Assembly: GCA_005239175.1 (NCBI GenBank)
Contig: SOPS01000004.1
Coordinates: forward strand, 186,001-250,000
Length of the DNA: 64,000 nucleotides
Direction of reading: 5' to 3'
Source: a halophilic archaeon SHRA6
Lineage (GTDB): Archaea > Halobacteriota > Halobacteria > Halobacteriales > Haloferacaceae
In this document: positions 54,295 to 63,058 of the stretch, piece by piece
Layout of the letters: the number at the start of each line of letters is the position of its first letter
Position numbering within the stretch: the first letter of the stretch is position 1
Notes under the pieces: model-generated
Seen by the model: only the letters and a program-made list of their open reading frames with translations
What the model was told of the DNA's origin: nothing
Databases searched by the model: none
Program-made: the position numbers and the translations under genes

Positions 54295-55272
54295 ATGAGC
54301 ATGAAAGCGACCGCGCGGGCCCACCCGATCCAGGGGCTCGTCAAGTACCACGGGATGCGCGATCCCGAACTTCGGCTGCCGTACCACGATTCGATCAGCG
54401 TCTGCACCGCCCCGACGAACACGACCACAACGGTCGAGTGGCAACCTGACGCGAGTGAGGACCTGCTCAAAATCGACGGCGAAGTTGTCGATGGGCGCGC
54501 GGCCGAGCGGATCGAACTCGTTGTCGATTACGTCCGCGAACTCGCGGGGTTCGATCACGCAGTTCGCTTCGAGAGCGAGAACTCCTTCCCGTCGAACATT
54601 GGCTTTGGCTCCTCCTCGTCAGGCTTTGCGGCCGCTGCACTCGCACTCGTCCAGGCTGCCGGTCTTGAGATGACCCACCCCGCCATATCGACGGTCGCCC
54701 GGCGTGGCTCCTCGTCGGCCGCACGCGCCGTAACCGGCGGCTTCTCACATCTCTATGCGGGCATGAACGACGAAGACTGTCGATCATACAGGCTGGAATC
54801 CGATCTCGAAGACGAATTGCGGATCGTCGCCGCCCACGTCCCCGCCTACAAAGAAACCGAGGAGGCCCACAAAGAGGCCGCTGAAAGCCACATGTTTAGC
54901 GCACGGATGGCACACATCCCGACCCAGATCGCCGACATGCGCGACGCGCTCCGGCGTGCAGATTTCACCGATGCGTTCAAACTCGCCGAACACGACTCGC
55001 TGTCGCTGACCGCGGCCACGATGACCGGTCCGTCTGGGTGGGTCTACTGGCAGCCGGAGACCATCGCCGTGTTCAACGCAGTGCGGGAACTCCGCGAGGA
55101 AGGCGTCGAAGCATACTTTTCGACAGACACAGGCGCAAGTGTCTACGTCAACACGCGCGAGGAACACGTCGAGACTGTTCGATCGCGGATCGACGCGATC
55201 GGGATCGAAACCGACGTGTGGGAGGTCGGCGGGCCGGCCCATACGCTCGGGGCTGCCGATGCGTTGTTCTAA
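54295..55272 (+). CDS. Phosphomevalonate decarboxylase (diphosphomevalonate decarboxylase family)
   Basis: A 325-residue GHMP-kinase-fold enzyme from ATG 54295. Family marks are GLVKYHGMRDPELRLPYHDS, NIGFGSSSSGFAAAALAL (phosphate loop) and ARRGSSSAARAVTGGFSHLY. In Haloferax the homologue converts mevalonate 5-phosphate to isopentenyl phosphate in the alternative archaeal mevalonate pathway. I infer the same role; the classical enzyme would use the diphosphate. Product feeds archaeal isoprenoid lipids, and a lipid-headgroup transferase gene lies close by. Confidence 0.92.
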   Translation: MSMKATARAHPIQGLVKYHGMRDPELRLPYHDSISVCTAPTNTTTTVEWQPDASEDLLKIDGEVVDGRAAERIELVVDYVRELAGFDHAVRFESENSFPSNIGFGSSSSGFAAAALALVQAAGLEMTHPAISTVARRGSSSAARAVTGGFSHLYAGMNDEDCRSYRLESDLEDELRIVAAHVPAYKETEEAHKEAAESHMFSARMAHIPTQIADMRDALRRADFTDAFKLAEHDSLSLTAATMTGPSGWVYWQPETIAVFNAVRELREEGVEAYFSTDTGASVYVNTREEHVETVRSRIDAIGIETDVWEVGGPAHTLGAADALF

Positions 55273-55319
55273 GCGCCCTCACCGCATGATTTAACACGTT
55301 TGTGATCGGGGCTCTCTGC

Positions 55320-55427
55320 ATGGGTGATCCTGCCTGTCACCGTGCGATCTGTCCGAACTGCGACGCTCAGGCGACGATCGTCGACGAGCGCTGTCCCGAG
55401 TGTGACGAGCCGTTAGATGTCGAATGA
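55320..55427 (+). CDS. Small zinc-finger protein (35 aa)
   Basis: A 35-codon frame, ATG 55320 to TGA 55425-55427: MGDPACHRAICPNC followed by DERCPECDEPLDVE. Two CPxC knuckles (CPNC and CPEC) 14 residues apart form a rubredoxin- or zinc-ribbon-like site. It lies 48 nt after the decarboxylase gene in the same direction. Function unknown. Such tiny two-knuckle proteins have been found to be expressed in haloarchaea. Confidence 0.65.
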   Translation: MGDPACHRAICPNCDAQATIVDERCPECDEPLDVE

Positions 55428-55462
55428 TCGGCTTTTTTTGCACCCCGGATCGACTACGCGGC

Positions 55463-56560
55463 TCACGTCGACGAGTCGGTAATTTCGGCAAAGAAGCCGC
55501 GGAGTTGACCCATAGTCTCCTCGAATGACGGATGGGCATCGTACCGATCGATCGCCCGCGTTGCGTACGCCCGGAGTCGATCGCGATCTGACGCAAGCGA
55601 CGCGATCGCCTCGGCCAGCGCTGACGGGTCCTCACTCGGGACGATAATTCCACCATCGCCAATGACTGCGGCTGGCGCGCCCGCATCGGTCGCGATCGGG
55701 ACCGTCCCAAAGCCCATGGCTTCGAGGTAGACGATCCCGAACGATTCGTACCGAGACGGCACCGCGAGCACGTCGGCGTCGGCGAGCGCTGCGGCAACTG
55801 CGTCGTCCGACACCGCCCCAGTAACCGTTACGTTGTGATCAAGCCGGCGGGCGCGCTGGCGTATCTGTCGAGCAAACGCTGGTTCGGCGGTGTCCCGGCC
55901 AACGATCGACACTGACACTGTAGTTGGATCCAGCGTTGCGATCGCATCGAGCAATATGTCGTTCCCCTTTCGGTGGCAGACGGTCCCGAGCGCGAGGACT
56001 GATAGCGGCTCATTGGCCTCTTGTGTGCTGTCTCTATTCGAGATTGCGCGGTGACGACGTGGATGGTCGTCGAAGCGGTCGCCGGCTGGTGGCGCAACAA
56101 TCGACCGCTCAGTTCCGATGGCAGCCGCCTCGTGTTTTGTCGTCTCGCTGTTGTAGATCACCCCGTCAACATCTGCGAGAAACTGCGCTTCGATCGTCGG
56201 AGCGATCGCGCCCCGAACCACACCCGAGATGCCAGATCGACTTGCAGCGGGAACGGTTCGTTCGAGGAGGTGACAGAGCGCGACAGTTGGGGTTGAGAGG
56301 AGCCGAATCGACCCAAAGACTGAGGGATGGGCAATCCCATCCACGATGAGGACGTCAGCGTCACTTGCGATCGCGCGCAGCTTTCGGTGAAACTTCGGCC
56401 TGATCGCGTCCAGAAGGTGATCAACGTAGCCGCGGTGTGGAACGGTATACACGCGTACGCTGTCGCCGTGTGCGCGAAGCCACCCGACAAGTCGTCGATC
56501 GTAGAGATACCCGCCGGTCGGCGCGTCGAAGTCCCCGGCAACGAGCAGCGCGATCCGCAT
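55463..56560 (-). CDS. Glycosyltransferase family 4 protein
   Basis: A 365-residue GT-B transferase from ATG 56560 (MRIALLVAGDFDAPTGGY). The C-terminal nucleotide-sugar domain contains VSIVGRDTAEPAFARQIR, ADVLAVPSRYESFGIVYLE (the two Glu of the E-x7-E motif) and GTVPIATDAGAPAAVIGDGG. Acceptor and sugar are not visible; surface glycoprotein or lipid glycosylation is likely. Divergent from the CDP-alcohol transferase gene. Confidence 0.93.
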   Translation of the reverse strand: MRIALLVAGDFDAPTGGYLYDRRLVGWLRAHGDSVRVYTVPHRGYVDHLLDAIRPKFHRKLRAIASDADVLIVDGIAHPSVFGSIRLLSTPTVALCHLLERTVPAASRSGISGVVRGAIAPTIEAQFLADVDGVIYNSETTKHEAAAIGTERSIVAPPAGDRFDDHPRRHRAISNRDSTQEANEPLSVLALGTVCHRKGNDILLDAIATLDPTTVSVSIVGRDTAEPAFARQIRQRARRLDHNVTVTGAVSDDAVAAALADADVLAVPSRYESFGIVYLEAMGFGTVPIATDAGAPAAVIGDGGIIVPSEDPSALAEAIASLASDRDRLRAYATRAIDRYDAHPSFEETMGQLRGFFAEITDSST

Positions 56561-56670
56561 CGATCGCTGGTAGGGCGGCAGTCGGTTTGTACTCCGCGGT
56601 CGATCCCGGTGAGGCCACTTGACGTTCGACGCACCACTGCTTATGAGCGTCCAAACCCTCAACATATCCA

Positions 56671-57387
56671 ATGGATCGCCAGCCGTTCGGCGTGCTGTTC
56701 GGGACGCTCGTAGCGACGGGTGTAGGCGTTGGATCGGTCGGACTCGTCCGCGTTCCGCCGGCACTCGATCGATACGTCCTCGCCGTGACGATCGTCCTCG
56801 TCGGTCTCGGTGGGGTGTACTACCGGGCGGTTCGCAGCGTCCGCAAAGCTCATCCCAGTGAGCCGATCACGCTGGCGTCGTGGATCACCATCGGCCGTGG
56901 TGCAATGATTCCCGCCTTGGGCGGGTTCATTCTCGTCCCCGCCGCGGCGATCGGCTGGCTTCCAGGAATACTGTTCGCGCTCGCGGCTGGATTGGATGCC
57001 CTCGACGGGGTCGTTGCCCGACGAACAGGGACGGTCACCGAACTCGGCGGCGCGCTGGACGGTGCGACTGATGGGCTCGTTGTCCTTGTTGGGGCGGCAG
57101 TCGCGGTTGCGATTGACACTGCACCGCCCGCGTTCCTGCTCGCCGGGATGGCGCTGTATCTTTTCAACGCGGGACGGTGGTACCGTCGCCGCCGCGGACT
57201 GACAGTTTCCGAGCTACCGCCCAGCCAGCGGCGACGTGCCGTCGGTGCGGGCACAATGCTCGTGATCTTTCTCGCGCTGTCGCCGATCGTTTCCGATCCG
57301 ACCGGACGGACGATCGCGTGGATCGCCCTCGCCCCACTCAGCGGGAGCTTCCTGTGGGACTGGCTGGCCGTCGTCGGACGGCGGTGA
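56671..57387 (+). CDS. CDP-alcohol phosphatidyltransferase family protein
   Basis: A 238-residue membrane enzyme that joins a CDP-activated lipid to an alcohol head group or phosphate. The full signature D-x2-DG-x2-AR-x8-G-x3-D-x3-D is present in DALDGVVARRTGTVTELG followed by GALDGATD. About six membrane helices surround it. The head group (glycerol-phosphate or inositol) cannot be deduced. Neighbouring glycosyltransferase and isoprenoid genes suggest membrane-lipid work. Confidence 0.93.
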   Translation: MDRQPFGVLFGTLVATGVGVGSVGLVRVPPALDRYVLAVTIVLVGLGGVYYRAVRSVRKAHPSEPITLASWITIGRGAMIPALGGFILVPAAAIGWLPGILFALAAGLDALDGVVARRTGTVTELGGALDGATDGLVVLVGAAVAVAIDTAPPAFLLAGMALYLFNAGRWYRRRRGLTVSELPPSQRRRAVGAGTMLVIFLALSPIVSDPTGRTIAWIALAPLSGSFLWDWLAVVGRR

Positions 57388-57416
57388 GCAGTGACTGCTC
57401 GGTGCACTCGGTGCAC

Positions 57417-57788
57417 CTATTCAGACTGCAACAGTACCACGAGCACGGCGATGAGCGCAATCTGTACGAGCTTGTCGATCGCTTCGACGGGGCCGATCGT
57501 CGCGATTGCACCGGGATTCGAAACAAACTCCGGATGAGTCAGCGCGATCCATAAGACGATCTGTCCCAGGATGAACGGAATGCCAAGCAGGTACGTTTCA
57601 CCTCGGTACTGATTGGTTGCGATCGCGACGATTCCTGCGGCGAACCCACCAGTTGCGACCAGAAACGAGAACCCCATCCAGTGAGGTAAAAAGCTAATCC
57701 CGAGGACGAGGTGCACGATCCCACTTATCCCTGCGAGTGCCATTGCCGCATAGTGCATCCCAGTCAGCGCGTCAGTGTCGATATCCAT
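57417..57788 (-). CDS. Four-span membrane protein, unknown
   Basis: A 123-residue protein with about four hydrophobic helices (GMHYAAMALAGISGIVHLVL, FLVATGGFAAGIVAIAT, LLGIPFILGQIVLWIALTH, ALIAVLVVLLQ). It resembles the uncharacterised small haloarchaeal DUF proteins with a conserved GIVHL helix. Convergent with the CDP-alcohol transferase gene. No function proposed. Confidence 0.75.
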   Translation of the reverse strand: MDIDTDALTGMHYAAMALAGISGIVHLVLGISFLPHWMGFSFLVATGGFAAGIVAIATNQYRGETYLLGIPFILGQIVLWIALTHPEFVSNPGAIATIGPVEAIDKLVQIALIAVLVVLLQSE

Positions 57789-57866
57789 GGATACTGTGAC
57801 CTATGATACCACGGTACTTTATCTGTGGGTCGGAATATAGCTGGTCTTGGCTCTGGTCGTAGCCCG

Positions 57867-58622
57867 CTACGGCTCGCATATCCAGTACTCTCCGCGATCG
57901 ACAACGTCGTAGCTGTGTGATTCCAAAATTTCACGGCACTCGGCGGTTGTCGATGCGGCCAATCCGTCTTCGTGAATCTCTAAAAAGACGATCGGCCGAG
58001 CGCTTTCCAGCGTTCGGGGTGCGCCCCGAAGCACTGCCGCGCCAGCTCCTTCGACATCTATCTTGACGATATCTGGTGGGGTGGTCTCCTCGGCGATCGT
58101 GTCGAGTCGATCGATTCGAACCTCACAAATCTCGCGGACGTGGGCCTCCCAGCGTTCGGCGCTTTCGCGATCGAACGCAGACAGCTCGGTGTAGCTCGAA
58201 ACGTAAAACGGGACCACGTCTGCAGTGTCGCCCAGTCCGTGTGCGCGGACTTCGGTGCGATCCTCGAAGCCGTTGACCGCGACGTTTGCCTGCAGTTGCC
58301 TCGCCACCGGCGGCGCGGGCTCGAATGCGAGAATTCGGCGGTCAGTTCCGCCTGCAACCAGCGACAACGCGTAGGTCCCAACGTTCGCGCCGACGTCATA
58401 GACGACGCTGTCGGGGTCACATCGGGACTCGATCGCCGCGAGCATCTCGTCGGTCCCGTGGCGGTTGTATAGCTCGTAGCTCTTGATCGGCCCGCCCGGC
58501 GTCTGTTTGGTTGGTGCGAGCCACTGGTGAGTGTAGTTCGCGTGAACCAAGCGATAATATCCACCGAGTACGAGTCGTCGGCCGAGCCATCGAAGCCGGG
58601 CTGGGAGCGTCGGAGTATCCAC
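57867..58622 (-). CDS. FkbM-family methyltransferase
   Basis: A 251-residue protein from GTG 58622. SAM-binding motif I is VVYDVGANVGTYALSLV; further family marks are ILAFEPAPPVARQLQANV, and the FkbM end PPDIVKIDVEGAGAAVLRG. FkbM enzymes methylate hydroxyl groups of sugars or lipids. The start could be a GTG because no ATG is in frame. Upstream lie three 30-nt repeats shared with the divergent gene at 58851. Confidence 0.9.
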   Translation of the reverse strand: MDTPTLPARLRWLGRRLVLGGYYRLVHANYTHQWLAPTKQTPGGPIKSYELYNRHGTDEMLAAIESRCDPDSVVYDVGANVGTYALSLVAGGTDRRILAFEPAPPVARQLQANVAVNGFEDRTEVRAHGLGDTADVVPFYVSSYTELSAFDRESAERWEAHVREICEVRIDRLDTIAEETTPPDIVKIDVEGAGAAVLRGAPRTLESARPIVFLEIHEDGLAASTTAECREILESHSYDVVDRGEYWICEP

Positions 58623-58697
58623 GGTGTGTCGCGTATTCGTTCCAGATGCATTTGAACATGTCCGGAGACGATCGCTTGGTTCACCCCCTTCGCGTAT

Positions 58698-58787
58698 TAG
58701 GTAAACTGCTCACCTCTTCCGCTGTAATAGGTAAACTGCTCACCTCTTCCGCTGTAATAGGTAAACTGCTCACCTCTTCGGCTGTAT
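58698..58787. repeat. Three tandem 30-nt repeats in a divergent promoter region
   Basis: Copies at 58698-58727, 58728-58757 and 58758-58787; the first two are identical and the third differs in two positions. Each unit holds AGGT...ACCT half-sites in TAGGTAAACTGCTCACCTCT. The tract lies between the FkbM methyltransferase gene (minus) and an uncharacterised gene (plus). Confidence 0.9.
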
Positions 58788-58850
58788 CCAGTGTACTAGT
58801 CACCACCGCTATGAGAGCGAGTGTTAAATATGGCCAGACGTATCAATAGT

Positions 58851-59378
58851 ATGGGCACTCGTCGTTCGATCGTGACGCCGTTTTTGCTCGTCTTTTCGAT
58901 ACTCTGGATCGCGTCAACGACACGCCAACTGTGGCGGCTGCGGGCGATCGGCGGCAAAGCGGTAGCCCATCTTCCGCGGCAACTGACACCGCATCACCTT
59001 CGGATCTGTCCGCCGCCAGCAGACGAGTACGCTGGAGTCTGGGCAGAATCGCCTGCTGCGATCCGCAACCGTCTCATTGACGATTACGGCTTTGTGCAAA
59101 TCCTTCGGGCATACGTCCACGCCGTCAACACCGAGGAGGGTCGTTCCTATGAGGTCGCAAGCTGTGCATACCGCGCAGAAGGAATGACGAGTACGCATCA
59201 GTTGCACGTTCGGCTATTTCCGATCGGTGAGGGACGAACCGCCGTGTACGCCCACCGCGAGCGCAACCCAAACATTTCGCCGATCGCCCACCTCAAACGC
59301 GACGGCTACGACCCTGCGTCGGGAATCCAACACTTTCGATCGCTGTTCGACACGCCGCCAGTCGAAGGTGAGTGTTGA
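58851..59378 (+). CDS. Membrane-anchored protein of unknown function
   Basis: A 175-residue protein from ATG 58851: an N-terminal membrane helix (IVTPFLLVFSILWIAS) followed by a soluble domain of about 140 residues (HLRICPPPADEYAGVWAESP, STHQLHVRLFPIGEGRTAV). A TTAAATATG-type element about 25 nt upstream suggests a leaderless message and this start. Next gene, a methyltransferase, follows after 32 nt. I do not recognise the domain. Confidence 0.7.
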   Translation: MGTRRSIVTPFLLVFSILWIASTTRQLWRLRAIGGKAVAHLPRQLTPHHLRICPPPADEYAGVWAESPAAIRNRLIDDYGFVQILRAYVHAVNTEEGRSYEVASCAYRAEGMTSTHQLHVRLFPIGEGRTAVYAHRERNPNISPIAHLKRDGYDPASGIQHFRSLFDTPPVEGEC

Positions 59379-59410
59379 ACCGTTATTACGTTCGGCCGAG
59401 TAGCTTCCGT

Positions 59411-59968
59411 ATGGGATTTCACACCTTTGATGCTACCCAGGCCGATCGCCTCGAAGATCCTGGACGATACCGCTACTGCTCTCGTGACGAACTGATCGCG
59501 GCACTTGCTGTCTCGGAGGCCGACCACGTGCTCGACCTTGGGAGCGGGACTGGATTTTACACCGACGACGTCGCTGCGGTCGCGGGAACCGTCTCTGCGA
59601 TCGACATCCAGGCGGCGATGCACGCAGCATACGCCGAGAAAGGGGTCCCAGAAAACGTCGAACGCCTCGAAGCAGGAACCGACGATATCCCACTGGCCGA
59701 CAACAGCGCGGCGAAGGCGCTCTCGACAATGACCTTCCACGAACTCCCGCTCGAGGGGACCATAGCTGAGGTGACCCGGGTCTTGTCTCCGGGTGGGCGC
59801 TTCGTCGTTGTCGACTGGTCAAAAAACGGCGAGGGAGCCGCTGGACCGCCGCTCGAAGAGCGCTACGACGCTTCGGCAGCCGCAGACACGCTCTCGGCTG
59901 CGGGATTCCAGATTGAACGCGCGAGTGAGCGACCTGAAACGTATCTCATCGTTGGCGTGCTCGAGTGA
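59411..59968 (+). CDS. Class I SAM-dependent methyltransferase
   Basis: A 185-residue methyltransferase from ATG 59411 (MGFHTFDATQADRLED). Motif I is HVLDLGSGTGFYTDDVA, motif II SAIDIQAAMHAAYAEKG, with KALSTMTFHELPLEGTIAE and RVLSPGGRFVVVDWSKNG. It belongs to the UbiE/Methyltransf_11 type; the substrate is unknown. A TTATTACG element 27 nt upstream fits a leaderless transcript. Confidence 0.93.
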   Translation: MGFHTFDATQADRLEDPGRYRYCSRDELIAALAVSEADHVLDLGSGTGFYTDDVAAVAGTVSAIDIQAAMHAAYAEKGVPENVERLEAGTDDIPLADNSAAKALSTMTFHELPLEGTIAEVTRVLSPGGRFVVVDWSKNGEGAAGPPLEERYDASAAADTLSAAGFQIERASERPETYLIVGVLE

Positions 59969-60025
59969 ACCAACACAGCCCGATCGCCACTGCTTACCAC
60001 CTCTTGAAACGATCGTCACCAGCCG

Positions 60026-60454
60026 TTATCTGACCACGGTCACCGGCATACTTGCTCGTCTGACAACGGTTTCAGCGACGCTGCCGAGGAGGATCCGCGC
60101 CGCTCCGTCCCGTCCTCGACTACCCATCACCACGTGGTCAACGTCGTTTTCTTCGGCAAATCGAACGATCGTCGTCGCTGGCCGACCGATCTCTGTTATA
60201 GTCTCGACAGGGATAGTTGAGTCGATTGAGTCGATTACGGACTGTAGATCCTCGAATAATCCCTCTGCTCGTTCCTGCTGGCTTTCGAGGAGCTGTTCGG
60301 TGTAGACGCCGCTGTCTGGGGTATGACCGTAGATTGTCGACGGCGCGATGACGTGCAAGAGTACGATCTGATCTGGGCTGAATGACTCACAGGCGTATCT
60401 GAGCGCTTCCTTGGACTCCTCGGATCCGTCGACGGGTACAACAATGGTGTTCAT
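60026..60454 (-). CDS. Universal stress protein (UspA) family
   Basis: A 142-residue UspA protein. It begins MNTIVVPVDGSEESKEALRY and ends with the ATP-binding pattern MGSRGRDGAARILLGSVAET, i.e. G-2x-G-9x-G-S type. Single-domain form, probably a homodimer. Its role is stress-related binding of ATP. It is adjacent to a CBS-domain gene, a common association of adenosine-nucleotide sensors. Confidence 0.95.
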   Translation of the reverse strand: MNTIVVPVDGSEESKEALRYACESFSPDQIVLLHVIAPSTIYGHTPDSGVYTEQLLESQQERAEGLFEDLQSVIDSIDSTIPVETITEIGRPATTIVRFAEENDVDHVVMGSRGRDGAARILLGSVAETVVRRASMPVTVVR

Positions 60455-60536
60455 ACCTGATCGTACGACATGGTGAATGTAAGAGCTATCGGCCAGTCTT
60501 GCCGATCGAGAAACCCGGTGTCGTTCACGTGCGCTT

Positions 60537-60935
60537 TCAGGTGCTTGCGATCCGTGTATCCGAGAGGTACGCAGTTAGGTCGGTCGTGGTGATTATCCCG
60601 ATTAACCCCTCGGACTCGTTTGTCACCGGGATGTGGTGAATTCCGTGTTCGATCATCTGTTCGGCTACCTCGTCGATCGGGTCCTGTGCAGATGCGGTGA
60701 TCACGTCAGTCGACATGTACGCCGACACAGGCGTGCGGTCCTTCGGCTTTCGCTCCGCGACGATTTGCACAAAGTCTGTTGTCGTCAGAATCCCCTGAAG
60801 CTGATTCTGTTCGTCGACGACCACCACTGATCCGATATCCTGGTTAAGCATGAGTGCTGCGGCGTCCTCAACTAGCGTATCGGGAGTGACCGTTTTGACC
60901 GCCGTGGACATGATTCGGGCAACAAAGATATCCAT
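60537..60935 (-). CDS. CBS-domain pair protein
   Basis: A 132-residue protein made of two CBS motifs (IMSTAVKTVTPDTLVEDAAA, DIGSVVVVDEQNQLQGILTT, YMSTDVITASAQDPIDEVAE, HHIPVTNESEGLIGIITTTD) that bind adenine nucleotides as a Bateman module. It has no effector domain, so it probably acts by binding a partner. Sits upstream of uspA on the same strand. Confidence 0.94.
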   Translation of the reverse strand: MDIFVARIMSTAVKTVTPDTLVEDAAALMLNQDIGSVVVVDEQNQLQGILTTTDFVQIVAERKPKDRTPVSAYMSTDVITASAQDPIDEVAEQMIEHGIHHIPVTNESEGLIGIITTTDLTAYLSDTRIAST

Positions 60936-61027
60936 ATATCAGATGGTCGATCGCCGTCATGAAAAATTGGTATGGTTGCGGAAATTCGGCTCGATCGCGA
61001 TGTTGACACCCCCAGCCACCGAGCGCG

Positions 61028-61037
61028 ATACTTTTAC
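61028..61037 (+). promoter_or_regulatory. TATA-like element before the gene at 61061
   Basis: ATACTTTTAC centred about 28 nt before the ATG fits a leaderless transcript starting near 61061. Confidence 0.5.
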
Positions 61038-61060
61038 TCGTCTGTCCCGACTGTCAGGTT

Positions 61061-61474
61061 ATGCAACAGCGTGGTGGGGGGGCTGATCGCTCCACGGACA
61101 GAGCCACGCTTGACGTGATTAACTTCTGGTGTATCGTTTCACTCTTGATTGCGACGGTTGCAGTCGCTTCCGTCGTCGGCGGCGCGGTGTTCATCGGTGA
61201 GTTCGACGAGGAGTTCGACGAGACCGAGTACACCGACGAAACCGATGCTGGCGTGTCGATCGTCCCGGATTCAGCCGAGGAGGTGACGGTGACGTGGACA
61301 GATGCGGGAGACGCACGCCATCTCGAAATACAGACACCAGACGGTCGTAACCTGGGACGACTGAACTTCATGGGTGACGAAACAACGGTGGAAAACACCG
61401 AGTTCATTGTCACCGCCGTTTACGAAGACGAGGATCGACAGGACGCAATCGTCGAACGACACCAGCCGACGTAG
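61061..61474 (+). CDS. Single-span membrane protein with beta-rich domain
   Basis: A 137-residue protein: a cytoplasmic N-terminus (MQQRGGGADRSTDRATLD), one membrane helix (VSLLIATVAVASVVGGAVFI), an acidic linker (FDEEFDETEYTDETDA) and an exported beta-sandwich-like domain (EVTVTWTDAGDARHLEIQTP, NTEFIVTAVYEDE). The helix placement is reminiscent of archaeal type IV pilins, but no clear pilin cleavage motif is seen. Unknown function. Upstream of and in the same direction as the AIR-synthase-like gene. Confidence 0.7.
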   Translation: MQQRGGGADRSTDRATLDVINFWCIVSLLIATVAVASVVGGAVFIGEFDEEFDETEYTDETDAGVSIVPDSAEEVTVTWTDAGDARHLEIQTPDGRNLGRLNFMGDETTVENTEFIVTAVYEDEDRQDAIVERHQPT

Positions 61475-61505
61475 GTAACCGGAGGATACATCTCCGAGAC
61501 CGACA

Positions 61506-62534
61506 ATGCGTGAGGTAATGCCGCTTGGCAAGATCTCCGCGTCGGTTTTCGATCGCCAGATCGCTCCGAAGCTCGGTGCAGATCGCGCAGATGTGACGAT
61601 CGGTCCAAAATACGGCGTTGATTTCGGCGTTCTCGACGTGGACGGGACGGCACTCGTGGCTGCAACAGACCCAATTTCGATTCTCCCCGACCTCGGCTTC
61701 GAGCGCGCAGGTCGGTTCGCGCTGCACATTGTCCTTTCTGACGTCGCTGTCTCTGGACTTGCACCCTCTCATCTGACGATCGCGTTCTCGCTGCCAACTG
61801 CCATAACAGACGACGAGTTCGCCGCGGTCTGGGACGCGATCGACGCTGAGTGTCGTGATCTCGGGATCAGCGTCTGTACCGGTCACACCGCCCGGTACCC
61901 AGGTGCATCGTTCCCCTGGGTCGGTGCGGCCACGGCGCTGGCTGTCGGTGAACATGACGATATTATCCGTCCCGATGGAGCGAGAGTCGGCGATGATCTC
62001 ATCGTCACAAAAGGGCCAGCGATCGAGGCGACGGGACTCTTTGCAACGCTGTTTCCCGAGGCGCTCGACCTCTCGCGCTCGGCTCAACAGGCCGCCGAAG
62101 CGCGACTGTCGGATACCCAGACGGTTCGTGATTGTTCGGCGATCGCCGCAGGGCCAGGAGTCACTGCCATGCACGACGCCACTGAAGGTGGACTGCTCGG
62201 CGCGCTCCACGAGGTTGCCGAAAGCGCTGGCGTGGGGCTCTCAGTTGATCGCGACGCAGTCCCGATCGCTCCGGGCGTCGAAGCGACCTGTTCTGCCCTC
62301 GGGATTGATCCGTGGACCGCGACGAGTTCGGGCACGCTGATCGTCACCGCGTCTCCGGATGCAAGCGAAGCTATCGTCGATCGGCTCGCGGCCCGGGGAA
62401 CGAGTGCGGCGATCGTTGGTGAGGTGACGGCGGACTCGGGCGTTCAAATCGACGGAACCCAGACGGGACCGCCGGAGAGCGATTCTTCGTGGGCGGTGTA
62501 CGAGTCGCTCTCAGGATCTACGGCCTCTGAGTAG
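61506..62534 (+). CDS. AIR-synthase/HypE/ThiL-family ATP-binding protein
   Basis: A 342-residue protein of the PurM/HypE/SelD superfamily, which use ATP to activate an acceptor. ATP-binding strands include VDFGVLDVDGTALVAATDPI, GRFALHIVLSDVAVSGLAPS and GDDLIVTKGPAIEATGLFAT, and the C-terminal domain TAMHDATEGGLLGALHEVAE. It is closest in layout to HypE-like proteins lacking hydrogenase context, so its substrate is uncertain. A GGAGG at about 61482 precedes the ATG. Confidence 0.88.
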   Translation: MREVMPLGKISASVFDRQIAPKLGADRADVTIGPKYGVDFGVLDVDGTALVAATDPISILPDLGFERAGRFALHIVLSDVAVSGLAPSHLTIAFSLPTAITDDEFAAVWDAIDAECRDLGISVCTGHTARYPGASFPWVGAATALAVGEHDDIIRPDGARVGDDLIVTKGPAIEATGLFATLFPEALDLSRSAQQAAEARLSDTQTVRDCSAIAAGPGVTAMHDATEGGLLGALHEVAESAGVGLSVDRDAVPIAPGVEATCSALGIDPWTATSSGTLIVTASPDASEAIVDRLAARGTSAAIVGEVTADSGVQIDGTQTGPPESDSSWAVYESLSGSTASE

Positions 62535-62596
62535 GTTTTCGTTTTATTAGCCGAGGAAACCGTCCCACGACACGTCTTTTCGATGTACGTCGTGGG

Positions 62597-62605
62597 TTTT
62601 TATAA
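62597..62605 (+). promoter_or_regulatory. TATA box of the small gene at 62628
   Basis: TTTTTATAA centred 27 nt before the ATG, the classic spacing for a leaderless archaeal transcript. Confidence 0.7.
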
Positions 62606-62627
62606 TCACCCGTCGTAGCGATCAGAC

Positions 62628-62876
62628 ATGACTGATCTCTCCGAAGCGATTCGGACCGCCTTTGAACACACTGACTACGACGTTGCGGACGTGACCCAGA
62701 ATCGTCAGCGCGTTCGAATCACGATCAAACAGGACGGCCCCGAGCCGGCAGCGCTGCGGGCGATCGTCGAGGATGCGATCGGCGCAGACGGCTTCTTCGG
62801 TTTTAATGTCACCACCGAGCGTATTGACGGGCAAGACACTGTCGGGACCGTCATTACCTTCCAACAGCGCGGCTGA
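62628..62876 (+). CDS. Small uncharacterised soluble protein
   Basis: An 82-residue acidic alpha/beta protein (MTDLSEAIRTAFEHTDYDVA, RVRITIKQDGPEPAALRAIV, VGTVITFQQRG). The fold looks like a small ferredoxin-like domain. The strong TATA box shows it is a real gene. Family and role unknown; single gene between the AIR-synthase-like and the PAPS-reductase-like genes. Confidence 0.8.
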   Translation: MTDLSEAIRTAFEHTDYDVADVTQNRQRVRITIKQDGPEPAALRAIVEDAIGADGFFGFNVTTERIDGQDTVGTVITFQQRG

Positions 62877-63058
62877 GACGATCGACAGAGAGCGGGAGTG
62901 GCTGTTTCTTTTTCCGATGGCCAATAAGTGTAATTCCTCGTTTGTTGTGATCCCCATTCGCTGGCACTTTCTGTAACGGCTGCCGACAGCCGCAAGCATC
63001 GATAAGCATAGAACTCCTTGAAAGAGTCTTTACGTTATCACGTCGTATCGACGGTCGA

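Noticed and set aside
58511-58849. Plus-strand frame translating the 30-nt repeats as a repeated GKLLTSSAVI peptide
   Set aside because: The frame is mostly antisense to the methyltransferase gene start and lacks a promoter; the peptide repeat just reflects a 30-nt tandem repeat.
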